Source: an uncultured Thermoproteales archaeon (GTDB lineage: Archaea > Thermoproteota > Thermoprotei > Thermoproteales > Thermoproteaceae). Taken from it: a stretch of 64,000 bases of DNA. Of the stretch, positions 49,813 through 57,814 are shown piece by piece. Location: assembly GCA_938027595.1 (NCBI GenBank), contig CALJAK010000007.1, forward strand, positions 203,982 to 267,981. The letters are read 5' to 3'. The notes beneath the pieces were generated by a model, which worked only from the letters and a program-made list of their open reading frames with translations, did no database searches and had not been told where the DNA came from. How positions within the stretch are numbered: position 1 is the first letter of the stretch; every line of letters begins with the position of its first letter. A program made the position numbers and the translations under genes.

Positions 49813-51003
49813 CTAGAGGCGCCAGTTGCCGGGCGCCGTGAGTCTAAACACTCTCACGCCAGCCGGCGGTTTGCGGTCGCCCACTAGAACTACCGTGACG
49901 TTTTTGAAATGCCGCCCGGCGTTTTTAACCACCGCCGGGTGGAAGTGGTCGTCTTCGCAGTCTGTAACAATCTGCAGCGCGTAATTCCCCAACCCCCTGG
50001 AGTCAGCCTCCTCCACAGCTCTCTCCACAGCTTTCGTGATGTCCGTGCCCCCACTCGCCGTCACTCTCGTCAAGACTTCCACTAAATTATCTAAATTCTC
50101 CACGCTGTATGTGTCTGTGTCGAAGAAGCGCAGTATTGTATTCCTAACTCGCCTCAGGGTGGCTAGCGCATAGGCGGTTGCTAGCACTATCTTCTGCACA
50201 CCGCCGACGGAGCTGTACATAGAGCCCGACTTGTCTACCAGCAGATACACCCCCCGCTCCCCAGCCGACACGTCTCTCTTTGCGGTTAGAGTGGCGGTGG
50301 CTAGACGCTGTAGGAAGAAATGGGGCGCCCCCGAGTACAGAAGTTTCGTAGACAACGTAACTCGCTTCAGTCTCTCCACAGAGCTGTGTACAAATTCCCA
50401 ATCGCTACGCCCCGGCGACACGTTCCCCACTCCCCCAAACGCGCCCAGTTTTGTAGCTAGACGTATAGACTTAGCCAAAACCTCCGCTAGCCTCAACCTG
50501 GCGGGGTCAGAAGCCACAGACAGCGCTAGAGCAGCCGGGTCCCCCCGCCTCCCCTTACCCAACGCCTCGCCCAATTTTCTAAAGATGTGGTAGTACCTCT
50601 CCACGTCTGCGGGACTGCCGAACGTCTTGTACAACTGCCGCATTGCCTCAACCCAAGCCAACTGCCTCCCCCCACCCCACCACGCCCACCTCCGGCTGTC
50701 TAACGACTCTACATACTTCACAAACGCCCTCAGTAGTCTGACTGCCGCCTCTCTAGACCCCCTGTGGTTCAGTCGGGTGATGGGAGCTACGGTTTGGTAA
50801 TATGGAGAATTGACGTAGTGAAGTAAAAACTTCCCCCAGACGTCGTTTGTAGACCTACCGCCGAAGATGGGGCGCCGGTAGTGAACGTAGTAAGACTCCA
50901 CAGCCTCCTCCAGTCCCACATCCACGGCGGCGAGTCGCAAAACTTCACGCCCCCTAACTCTAGCTAGGTAATCGCCATAGTCAACATTTAACAAAAGACC
51001 CAC
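49813..51003 (-). CDS. von Willebrand factor A domain protein (CoxE-like)
   Basis: 396 residues from a GTG. The C-terminal VWA domain contains LLVDKSGSMYSSVGG (DxSxS) near residue 260 and ASGGTDITKAVE, with the MIDAS threonine. The N-terminal 250 residues are mainly helical and lack a known domain. Such proteins often work with a MoxR AAA ATPase in metal insertion or complex assembly; no MoxR gene is in the window. It begins 8 bases after the dsrK stop and is probably in the same transcript, so it may help assemble that complex (inference). Confidence 0.82.
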   Translation of the reverse strand: MGLLLNVDYGDYLARVRGREVLRLAAVDVGLEEAVESYYVHYRRPIFGGRSTNDVWGKFLLHYVNSPYYQTVAPITRLNHRGSREAAVRLLRAFVKYVESLDSRRWAWWGGGRQLAWVEAMRQLYKTFGSPADVERYYHIFRKLGEALGKGRRGDPAALALSVASDPARLRLAEVLAKSIRLATKLGAFGGVGNVSPGRSDWEFVHSSVERLKRVTLSTKLLYSGAPHFFLQRLATATLTAKRDVSAGERGVYLLVDKSGSMYSSVGGVQKIVLATAYALATLRRVRNTILRFFDTDTYSVENLDNLVEVLTRVTASGGTDITKAVERAVEEADSRGLGNYALQIVTDCEDDHFHPAVVKNAGRHFKNVTVVLVGDRKPPAGVRVFRLTAPGNWRL

Positions 51004-51011
51004 GTGGGGAG

Positions 51012-52475
51012 TTAGAGAACTATCGCTCTATACACTAAATCCATCAAACCGGAGTATTTGACGTCTCTGCCATATTCTTTATTCAAATGCGGCAGTGTGT
51101 GATTCAATTGCGCTTTACATATCGCACACGCTCTCACTACGTGACCCGCCCCCACTTTCAACGCGTCTTGATACCAATTCTTGGCGTATTGTATCCTCAA
51201 CGGCAGTAGTTCTTCTGTCAACAACCCGCCACCCCCACCGCAGCACCAACTCTTCTCCCGGTTGTTGGGACTATCTGCATACTTCTTCACCACGTGCCGT
51301 ATTATGAAACGCGGTTCTTCAGTGAGGTCGCCGCCGCGTGCGTAATTGCAAGAGTCTTGAAACGTGTAGACAACATCGCCGTTAGCCTCCGGCTTTAGTT
51401 TCAACTTGCCGTTCTTAATGGCGTCTTTCACTAAATGGAATATGTGCATTGTCTTTATGCCACGTTTCTCCAACTCGGGGCCCGTGTAGTTCTTAAACGC
51501 ACGCCAACCGTGGCCACACTCGCCGGCGATTACGTACTTAACGCCCAGCCTAGTGGCGGCGTTTACTAACATCTGGCCTATGTACTTCATGTGTCTCTCT
51601 GAGGCGAACAAGCCGAAGTTAGCTAACTCCGCCACTTCAGTAGAGAAGGCGTACTTAACCCCCATCAAATGGAGAAACAACATATAACCCTTCAACGTAT
51701 CTATGTTTGTAAAGAAGTCTGCAGAGGGAGGTACCAAAAGCGCTTCTGGCCACTCGCCGGATTCTCTAGTCACCTCGCCGATTTGTTTATCTCCCTTGTA
51801 TTTGTACATCTTACCCTGGTCACTGCGGTATATTAAGTACTCCACTTCCACTTTCTTCTCTTCTAGGATTTCGCTCGCCGCGAAAGTGATAGACTTAACC
51901 ACAGCCAGCGGCTTCATGCCGAGGTTAGTGCCAGTGCGCTCCATGGCGTCGATGACTGTAGCTATGTAACGAGAGAAAATGCCAGCTTCGTACATCACAT
52001 TTCTCACAGCTCTAGTCAAATCCGCTTGGTCAATGCCGAAGGGACAAGCGTAAGCGCACTTCCGGCACTCTAGACACTGGTAGTAGTAAGTGTATACCGT
52101 CTCCAACTGCTCCTCGTCCAGACGTTTGGCTCCCACCAAACCGCCCAGCAGCTTGCCGCTGAGACTCTCGGCTTTGAGCACAGACCTGACCAACTCGGCG
52201 CGGCCCACGGGGGAGTTGTAAATGTCTTTAGTAGACACGTACGTGGGGCAGTTGTCTAGACAAACGCCACAGTGTACACACACCTCCACAGCCATCTTGA
52301 CGTTTCTGTTCTTCTCCACCTCCTCCTTTAGTCTCTTCTTCACGTGGAGGAGTGGGTCTTTGGGGAGCTCCAGCCCCACTCGGGCGTGGAGTGTCTTTAT
52401 TGCATCTTCCTTCGCTTTGAAAGTTTTGAAATTGGAAGTGTCACCTAACTTAAATACAACCTCCCCATGACTCAT
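51012..52475 (-). CDS. dsrK: DsrK-like heterodisulfide reductase-type Fe-S protein
   Basis: 487 residues from the ATG at 52475. Two ferredoxin-type clusters are CVHCGVCLDNCP and CLECRKCAYACPFG. The CCG domain has SWCCGGGGGLL, CAICKAQLNH and GECGHGWRAF, as in DsrK/HdrD. DsrK passes electrons from the membrane quinol oxidase DsrM to the DsrC disulfide or sulfite reductase. DsrJ, O and P are absent here, as in other archaea that keep only DsrMK. A cytochrome b gene at 60.3 kb could be the membrane partner. The TATA-like TTATTAACC is upstream. Confidence 0.85.
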   Translation of the reverse strand: MSHGEVVFKLGDTSNFKTFKAKEDAIKTLHARVGLELPKDPLLHVKKRLKEEVEKNRNVKMAVEVCVHCGVCLDNCPTYVSTKDIYNSPVGRAELVRSVLKAESLSGKLLGGLVGAKRLDEEQLETVYTYYYQCLECRKCAYACPFGIDQADLTRAVRNVMYEAGIFSRYIATVIDAMERTGTNLGMKPLAVVKSITFAASEILEEKKVEVEYLIYRSDQGKMYKYKGDKQIGEVTRESGEWPEALLVPPSADFFTNIDTLKGYMLFLHLMGVKYAFSTEVAELANFGLFASERHMKYIGQMLVNAATRLGVKYVIAGECGHGWRAFKNYTGPELEKRGIKTMHIFHLVKDAIKNGKLKLKPEANGDVVYTFQDSCNYARGGDLTEEPRFIIRHVVKKYADSPNNREKSWCCGGGGGLLTEELLPLRIQYAKNWYQDALKVGAGHVVRACAICKAQLNHTLPHLNKEYGRDVKYSGLMDLVYRAIVL

Positions 52476-52556
52476 AGACAAGAATGACTCTAGGTTAATA
52501 AGGATTATTATAGTACATCAAGTAATATACATATATATACCAAACGCACCACACTC
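52476..52556. promoter_or_regulatory. divergent promoter of dsrK and the cbiA/dsrN-like gene
   Basis: The 81-base gap contains TTATTAACC about 25 bases from the dsrK ATG on the minus strand. On the plus strand acatatatatacc (52529-52541) lies about 22 bases before the amidase GTG. Common control of electron transfer and siroheme-modification genes is possible. Confidence 0.5.
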
Positions 52557-53897
52557 GTGGTACCCCGCTTGGTGATGTCTTCCTTCAAGGGCATGTCTGG
52601 AAAGACTTTGATAACTCTCGCCGTTCTCTACGGGTTGCAGAAGAGGGGGTTTAAGACAGCGCCGTTTAAAGCCGGCCCAGACTACATCGACCCCACTTAC
52701 CACAGAGCCGCCGCCGGCGTCCCCAGCCGCAATCTCGACGTGGTGTTGATGGGAGAAGACGGCGTGTTGAAGAGATTCGCCAAATACGCCAGAGGCGCAG
52801 ACGTCGCCATAGTGGAAGGCGTCTTGGGGCTCTACGACTCTGTGGACGGGGTTTCGGAATTGGGCTCTACGGCTCAGTTGGCTAAACTACTGAAAGCGCC
52901 GGTGGTTCTAGTGCTAAACGGCGAGCGGATAAACCGCACTATGAGGGCAATAGTGCGGGGCTTGCGGCACTTCGATAGTGAGGTACAAATACCGGCGGTG
53001 ATTTTGACAAACGTCACAGAGAGACAGAGAGAGAAGTTAGCCAAATCTCTACCTGAAGAGGGGGTGGAGGTAATTGGCGCCGTGCCACGCTCAAAAGCAG
53101 TGGAGGAAGCCTTCCGATATAGACACTTGGGGTTGGTGCCCACAGACGAGAGAGGGGACGTAGACACCGTGCTGAGGGTGGTGGAGAGCTACGTACTACC
53201 CCACATAGACATAGATCGATTGGTGGAGATTGCGAAAACCGCCGGCGAGTTGGACGTCTCCCCAGACGCCGAGGCGTCGGCCGGCGGCAGTTGTAGAGTA
53301 GGCATCGTGATGGACAACGCCTTCACATTCTACTACCCAGAGTTGATTGAGGAGGCCTCGCGAGTGGGGCAGCCGGTCTTCATAAGTGCGTTGAGAGACG
53401 GCAGTTTGCCTCAGCTAGACGCGTTGATAATCGGCGGGGGTTTCCCGGAGGTCTTCGCCGAGGGGTTAGAGAAGAACAAACCATTTAGAAAGTCCGTCTT
53501 TAACTACGTCGAGAGTGGGGGATTCCTCTACGCCGAGTGCGGTGGACTTATGTATCTGACGTCTACTATCGTGATTGACAGGTTTGAGTACCAAATGGTC
53601 GGCGCCATAGATGCAGTTACAGTCATGTTGAACAAGCCGGTGGGCAAGGGCTACGCGTGGGGCGTGGTGACGGGCGAGACGCCCATAGCCCCCAGGGGGG
53701 CCACAGTCAAGGGCCATGAATTTCACTACTCAAAGTTAATACTGCGGGAGGGGGTTCAGCTCTCCATAAAGCTAGATAGAGGTGTCGGCGTCGGTGGGGG
53801 GTGGGACGGCATTGTGAAGAAAAACATGCATGCGCAATATCTCCACATACATCCATACACATACAGCGTGTTGCGGCAGTTATGTCGATCTACGTAG
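52557..53897 (+). CDS. CbiA/DsrN-like cobyrinate or siroheme amidase
   Basis: 446 residues from a GTG. The N-terminal ATP domain has SSFKGMSGKTL and AGPDYIDPTYHRAAAG, and the C-terminal glutamine amidotransferase-like domain has AECGGLMYL (Cys nucleophile) and KGHEFHYSKL. CbiA amidates cobyrinic acid; the same family as DsrN amidates siroheme to siroamide for dissimilatory sulfite reductase. The latter is favoured by the neighbouring siroheme methyltransferase and dsr genes and by lack of other cobalamin genes. It overlaps the next gene by 16 bases. Confidence 0.87.
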   Translation: MVPRLVMSSFKGMSGKTLITLAVLYGLQKRGFKTAPFKAGPDYIDPTYHRAAAGVPSRNLDVVLMGEDGVLKRFAKYARGADVAIVEGVLGLYDSVDGVSELGSTAQLAKLLKAPVVLVLNGERINRTMRAIVRGLRHFDSEVQIPAVILTNVTERQREKLAKSLPEEGVEVIGAVPRSKAVEEAFRYRHLGLVPTDERGDVDTVLRVVESYVLPHIDIDRLVEIAKTAGELDVSPDAEASAGGSCRVGIVMDNAFTFYYPELIEEASRVGQPVFISALRDGSLPQLDALIIGGGFPEVFAEGLEKNKPFRKSVFNYVESGGFLYAECGGLMYLTSTIVIDRFEYQMVGAIDAVTVMLNKPVGKGYAWGVVTGETPIAPRGATVKGHEFHYSKLILREGVQLSIKLDRGVGVGGGWDGIVKKNMHAQYLHIHPYTYSVLRQLCRST

Positions 53898-54535
53898 TGG
53901 GCGCGGGGCCCGGAAACCCCAAGCTACTGACAGTGTGGGCGGTGGAGGTGTTGAGAGAGGTGGACGTGGTGGCACACGGCGATTTGGTGCCGGAGGAGGT
54001 GGTAGAGTTATACGCCCCAAACGCCAAGCGGGTGAAGATAGGCAGCAAGAGGAGCGAACACGACGCGGCGGTGGAGGCATTGATAGAGGAAGCCAAATCT
54101 GGAAAGAAAGTAGCAATATTGAAAAACGGCGACCCCACACTCTTCGGCCGGGGGATGCAGATCTGTAGAAAAGCCAAAGCGGCGGGAGTGCCGTGTTACA
54201 TAATTCCCGGCGTCTCTGCCTTCACCGCGGCGGCCGCTCTCCACGAGGTAGAGTTGACAAATGGCGTGGACCTCAGACACGTGGCGCTGTTGGCATATCC
54301 ACACGTAGACGCAGACACTGTGAAGTCCATCGCCGCAGACACGCTAGTGATATACATGATGGGCAGCCACTTTGCGCAATTGGGCGAAGTGTTGAGAGAC
54401 TGTGTAGAGATATACCTCTGCCACGCCGTGAGTATGGGCGGCGGCTGCATCCCCACAAAACCCAGCCAGCTTTGGGAGTACACAAACTTGAGGCCAGCCA
54501 TAGTTATCGCTAGGTGTGGGAAAAAAGAGGATTGA
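53882..54535 (+). CDS. cobA: uroporphyrinogen-III C-methyltransferase (siroheme pathway)
   Basis: 217 residues from the ATG at 53882. YVVGAGPGNPKLLTV is the SAM-binding start, ILKNGDPTLFGRG and IIPGVSAFTAAAA are typical of SUMT/CobA-type methylases. It makes precorrin-2, the precursor of siroheme (and cobalamin). The gene overlaps the amidase gene, linking siroheme production and amidation. A longer opening to 53801 lies inside the amidase and was not used. Related precorrin methylases share the fold, so exact position of methylation is inferred. Confidence 0.85.
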   Translation: MSIYVVGAGPGNPKLLTVWAVEVLREVDVVAHGDLVPEEVVELYAPNAKRVKIGSKRSEHDAAVEALIEEAKSGKKVAILKNGDPTLFGRGMQICRKAKAAGVPCYIIPGVSAFTAAAALHEVELTNGVDLRHVALLAYPHVDADTVKSIAADTLVIYMMGSHFAQLGEVLRDCVEIYLCHAVSMGGGCIPTKPSQLWEYTNLRPAIVIARCGKKED

Positions 54536-54540
54536 CGGAC

Positions 54541-54792
54541 TTAGCCAAGCCTGTGGGCTAAAGTCGGCGCCGCTGCGGCTAGTTTTAGATATGCCGAAGT
54601 CTTCACTACAAACACGTGTTGGACGCCGGCTTTTTCAGTAGATAGCACCACGCCCTTGGCGTTCTTTACGGCTTCCTCTACCTTCATCCCCCGGTACTTC
54701 TCGGGGAACGTCACTACGCCGGCTTTCGCCTTGAGGTACATAACTACGTCGCATAGGCATATCTTCTCCACAATCTGGTCGTACGTCAACAT
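54541..54792 (-). CDS. small protein of the sulfur island, unknown
   Basis: 83 residues. MLTYDQIVEKICLCDVVMYLKAK, VTFPEKYRGMKVEEAVKNAKG and an end rich in Ala give a mixed alpha/beta outline with a CLC pair near residue 12. ATG follows GTATTTTAAC by about 25 bases. It sits convergent to the methyltransferase and 44 bases beyond the end of the 115-residue gene. No family recognised. Confidence 0.55.
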   Translation of the reverse strand: MLTYDQIVEKICLCDVVMYLKAKAGVVTFPEKYRGMKVEEAVKNAKGVVLSTEKAGVQHVFVVKTSAYLKLAAAAPTLAHRLG

Positions 54793-54836
54793 AAGAAAAT
54801 GGTGATGTGAGTTAAAATACTTTGCGGGAAAAAGCG

Positions 54837-55184
54837 TTAGGTTGGGGGAGGTACGTACTCCTTCTCCTTCGCCGCCGCTTGTTTAATTTCGTCTATCTTT
54901 GCAAAAACTTTCTCGAAAGCCTCCCGGCCGACGCTGCCGGTGGACACCACTGCGTTGAACAACTCCCGCTTGAACGCCACCGGCAGATCCTCCAGAAAGC
55001 CGCGGGCGTCTACTCTAGCCGCTGGAAACTCCGCCAATATGCGGCGGGAGGTCTCTTCATCAACTTCTATTTCCAACACTCTAATATCGCCGCCGAACAT
55101 AGACTTAAGCGTCGTGGCGAAGGGGAGGTTTTTAATCGCCTCGTACCTCTTCTCGTCTATTAACAAACCAATTTTGTACGTCAT
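54837..55184 (-). CDS. unknown protein co-translated with ATP sulfurylase
   Basis: 115 residues, no Cys. MTYKIGLLIDEKRYEAI, IRVLEIEVDEETSRRIL and a helical C-terminal part make a small alpha/beta fold. Its ATG overlaps the sat stop (ATGA), which ties it to sulfate activation. It is not DsrC, since it lacks the conserved C-terminal Cys pair. Function not recognised. Confidence 0.65.
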   Translation of the reverse strand: MTYKIGLLIDEKRYEAIKNLPFATTLKSMFGGDIRVLEIEVDEETSRRILAEFPAARVDARGFLEDLPVAFKRELFNAVVSTGSVGREAFEKVFAKIDEIKQAAAKEKEYVPPPT

Positions 55185-56545
55185 AACTCCACCTCCAGCT
55201 CTTGTTCTTTAATTTTTAGGTATCTATCAGTGACGTAGGGGTATCCATACACTTTCCACCATTTGACAATCACGTCATACACCTCCGGCCGCATGACTAC
55301 CTTCGGCGGTCTGAGACCCTCTATAATTACCCCACGCAAAAACGACCCAGACACTCTCTCCGGCGGGTGGCCACAGAGAGGCGGCTCTTTATAATCGCCG
55401 TAAGCCATGCCGAGATATGTGTACTCGCCGCATTTTGGACAGTAGGCGAATTCGCCCAAGTTGACGGGCCGCACTTTGACTCCCTTGTCCACTTGATACG
55501 GCGGCGCTTCTATGCCGTAGCTGGGGAGTCCCCTAGTCCAGAGATACTGCGTGGCGTAGGGGTCGTAGTAATCGCCGGTAGCTGCGTGATCACGGCCGAA
55601 CATGTGGTGAGTCACGCCCAGATTCTGCCTAATCACTGCGTGGAAGAGACTCTCCAGCGGGTTGCCGTAGCGCATGTCCCACAGAGTCATAGTCACTACG
55701 TGCCTATTGGCGTGGAAGTAACCGGCTTTATTCAACGCCTCATGTCCCTCCAGAATAGCCTCGTCCACGTAGTCGCCGGGTCTCTTCGCGCCAATTATGG
55801 CGTTGACGAAAACCGCGTCCGCCGGCCTCTCCGCGCCAGCGACGAACATAGCCCGCTTCATGAGCATTTCGTGACCAATGTGTGGCACGTTGCGAGTTTG
55901 GTGAGCCACCACGATCTTCCATCCCCTGGACTTGATGTACTCCCGGCTGACGTGAGGCGGCATCCAGAACCGGGCGTACGGCTCTTTGAACTTGGGCGGG
56001 TTCACTAACGTCAATTTCCCAGCCAGAGCCATGGGCCGCATCATGCGATACATGAGCCAACCTGGGTGCTTCTCGTCAAACCGCTTCTTTACAACTTCTC
56101 CGTTCCTCTCCGGCGTGCCGAAGACCGCGTCCGCCAGTTCTTTCCTATCGCCAAGTTTGTAAATCTCTTCGATATTCATTACCGCAAGCGGTTTGCCCTT
56201 CAACGTGAGCAAAACACTGTCCCCCTCCTTGAGGCCGAGGCTTTTTACAGTTTCTTCATCTATGTCGTATATGAGTGGGAATGGGAATAACCAACCTCGA
56301 TACCTCCTCTCTCTTAAAATAGAATCAACGTCGTTTCGAGTCATAAAGCCCTCTATGGGACTCACAAATCCGTACGTAATCGTCATGATTTCTCTATAGG
56401 GATTCCTAATGGGGGCGCCGTCTGGTCCATAAGTCGGCTCAATCTCCACTTTAGTCAAACCAGCCGACATTGAAGCGGCTCTGTCTCTATCTTCAACTAC
56501 GTTGTAGACAAGTCTCCCACCGTGTGGCTCTAGTGGAGCGTACAT
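55181..56545 (-). CDS. sat: ATP sulfurylase (sulfate adenylyltransferase)
   Basis: 454 residues. The active-site motifs are HQTRNVPHIGHEML (QxRN...HxxH), GAKRPGDYV and MFGRDHAATGDYY. A zinc-like pair CPKCGEY and CGH appears near residue 375. It makes APS from sulfate and ATP in the dissimilatory pathway, or runs backward in sulfite oxidation. AAAATTTTAGAA lies about 25 bases upstream of the ATG. The 66-base gap before it also holds the end of the upstream operon. A gene of unknown role follows with ATGA overlap. Confidence 0.95.
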   Translation of the reverse strand: MYAPLEPHGGRLVYNVVEDRDRAASMSAGLTKVEIEPTYGPDGAPIRNPYREIMTITYGFVSPIEGFMTRNDVDSILRERRYRGWLFPFPLIYDIDEETVKSLGLKEGDSVLLTLKGKPLAVMNIEEIYKLGDRKELADAVFGTPERNGEVVKKRFDEKHPGWLMYRMMRPMALAGKLTLVNPPKFKEPYARFWMPPHVSREYIKSRGWKIVVAHQTRNVPHIGHEMLMKRAMFVAGAERPADAVFVNAIIGAKRPGDYVDEAILEGHEALNKAGYFHANRHVVTMTLWDMRYGNPLESLFHAVIRQNLGVTHHMFGRDHAATGDYYDPYATQYLWTRGLPSYGIEAPPYQVDKGVKVRPVNLGEFAYCPKCGEYTYLGMAYGDYKEPPLCGHPPERVSGSFLRGVIIEGLRPPKVVMRPEVYDVIVKWWKVYGYPYVTDRYLKIKEQELEVEL

Positions 56546-56611
56546 GGAGTATCGTTATTCTAAAATTTTCAACCTTATTGCCGCTAGATAGAAATACACT
56601 CTATATATACT

Positions 56612-56941
56612 CTATATGTGTACTTTCACAAATCCAGTTAACGCAAGCACAATAATTATCAAGATAATTACTGCCTTAACTAACATTATTGTTTCCCTCC
56701 GAGAGATAGACCACGAAATTACATACAACAATCCAAAGAGGGGCGCAATGGCGAATATGTAAACGCCTATCCGCGCCTGTGTGTGATCTTCTTTTATGGT
56801 ACCATTGAATATCCCCCTGACTTTCTCCGCGAAGTCTTCGGGATGGGCTAAAGCTTCTGCCACTGTGATCGCCGCTATAGTGAATATACCTATCAAAGCA
56901 ATCGTGAATACAATATCTGCATATCTGTGTTCTAAAGTCAT
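56612..56941 (-). CDS. small membrane protein beside the TauE/SafE transporter
   Basis: 109 residues with three hydrophobic segments: IVFTIALIGIFTIAAITVAEA, IYIFAIAPLFGLLYVIS-like text (VYIFAIAPLFGLLYVIS) and LVKAVIILIIIVLALTG. A short extramembrane loop EDFAEKVRGIFNGTIKEDH is between the first and second. The ATG overlaps the TauE/SafE stop (ATGA), and the pair ends the aprBA operon. It may assist sulfur anion transport. No family recognised. Confidence 0.6.
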   Translation of the reverse strand: MTLEHRYADIVFTIALIGIFTIAAITVAEALAHPEDFAEKVRGIFNGTIKEDHTQARIGVYIFAIAPLFGLLYVISWSISRRETIMLVKAVIILIIIVLALTGFVKVHI

Positions 56942-57813
56942 ATAACGCCGAGTTGTTGAAGTCCCCTAATTATTAGGTTTACGCTAGCGATAGCCATAAC
57001 TGTGAGCACTGCAGTTCTTATGACGTGAGTCTTTACTCTCAGAGCCAACTTAGAACCTATCGTCGCTCCAATTAGAGGACCCAACATCACTGGAGCCAAA
57101 AGAGTGGGGGCAACTACCCCCTCGTTTACGTATATCCAGAATCCGGGCATGTCGCCAACTACAAACGAAGCCACTGAAGATCCCACAGAAACTTTCAACG
57201 GGAGACCCATCACGATGTGTAAAGTCGGCACGATAGCCCAGCCGCCGCCCACGCCGAACATGCCAGCTATGAAACCCACGCCGAAGAAACACAAGAAGCC
57301 ATATCCCACATTTCTGGCGTGGTATTTCACTTCCTTCCCCAGAGCGGGGTCGTGAAATATGCCAAACAACCCCAATCGCCGCCCCCACTCGCTCCCGGAC
57401 GATTTAGCTATTTCCCCCTCTTTACGTCTAAATTTCCACATGACATATATTACAAACATGATTAACAAACCTAGGGCAATTCTCACAATCGCTTCACCCA
57501 CAACTCCAAACCACTTGACAATTCCCACTCCCAACACAGCTCCCACCGACGAGCCGACTGCGAGCGCTACACTGCCGAAAAGTACAATGTTGAGCTTAGT
57601 GGCACCCGCCTTGAGATAACGACGTCCGCCCACTACTGAATCAGTCATCGCCAAGGCGAGCCCGGCAGCCCTCACGAAATTTACGTCTAACCCAGTGAAC
57701 GCCAACATCAACGGCGTGAAGAGGACGCCGCCGCCAACTCCAGCCATGACAGCCACAGTAGCGATACCTACCGTGAGTAGGAATAGGAGGGGGAGGAAAA
57801 AAAGTTCGACCAT
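56938..57813 (-). CDS. TauE/SafE-family sulfite or sulfur-anion transporter
   Basis: 291 residues with about eight membrane segments. The repeated GVGGGVLFTPLMLAF and FGVGGGWAIVPTLHIVMG glycine-rich loops mark the TauE/SafE family. A large polar insertion (residues about 125-165) separates halves. Members move sulfite, sulfoacetate or other sulfur anions. It starts 1 base after the aprA stop, so uptake or efflux of the pathway's anions is likely. Direction is unknown. Confidence 0.85.
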   Translation of the reverse strand: MVELFFLPLLFLLTVGIATVAVMAGVGGGVLFTPLMLAFTGLDVNFVRAAGLALAMTDSVVGGRRYLKAGATKLNIVLFGSVALAVGSSVGAVLGVGIVKWFGVVGEAIVRIALGLLIMFVIYVMWKFRRKEGEIAKSSGSEWGRRLGLFGIFHDPALGKEVKYHARNVGYGFLCFFGVGFIAGMFGVGGGWAIVPTLHIVMGLPLKVSVGSSVASFVVGDMPGFWIYVNEGVVAPTLLAPVMLGPLIGATIGSKLALRVKTHVIRTAVLTVMAIASVNLIIRGLQQLGVI

Positions 57814-57814
57814 T

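Noticed and set aside
54837-55184. 115-residue protein as DsrC
   Set aside because: DsrC has conserved C-terminal cysteines; this protein has no Cys at all.
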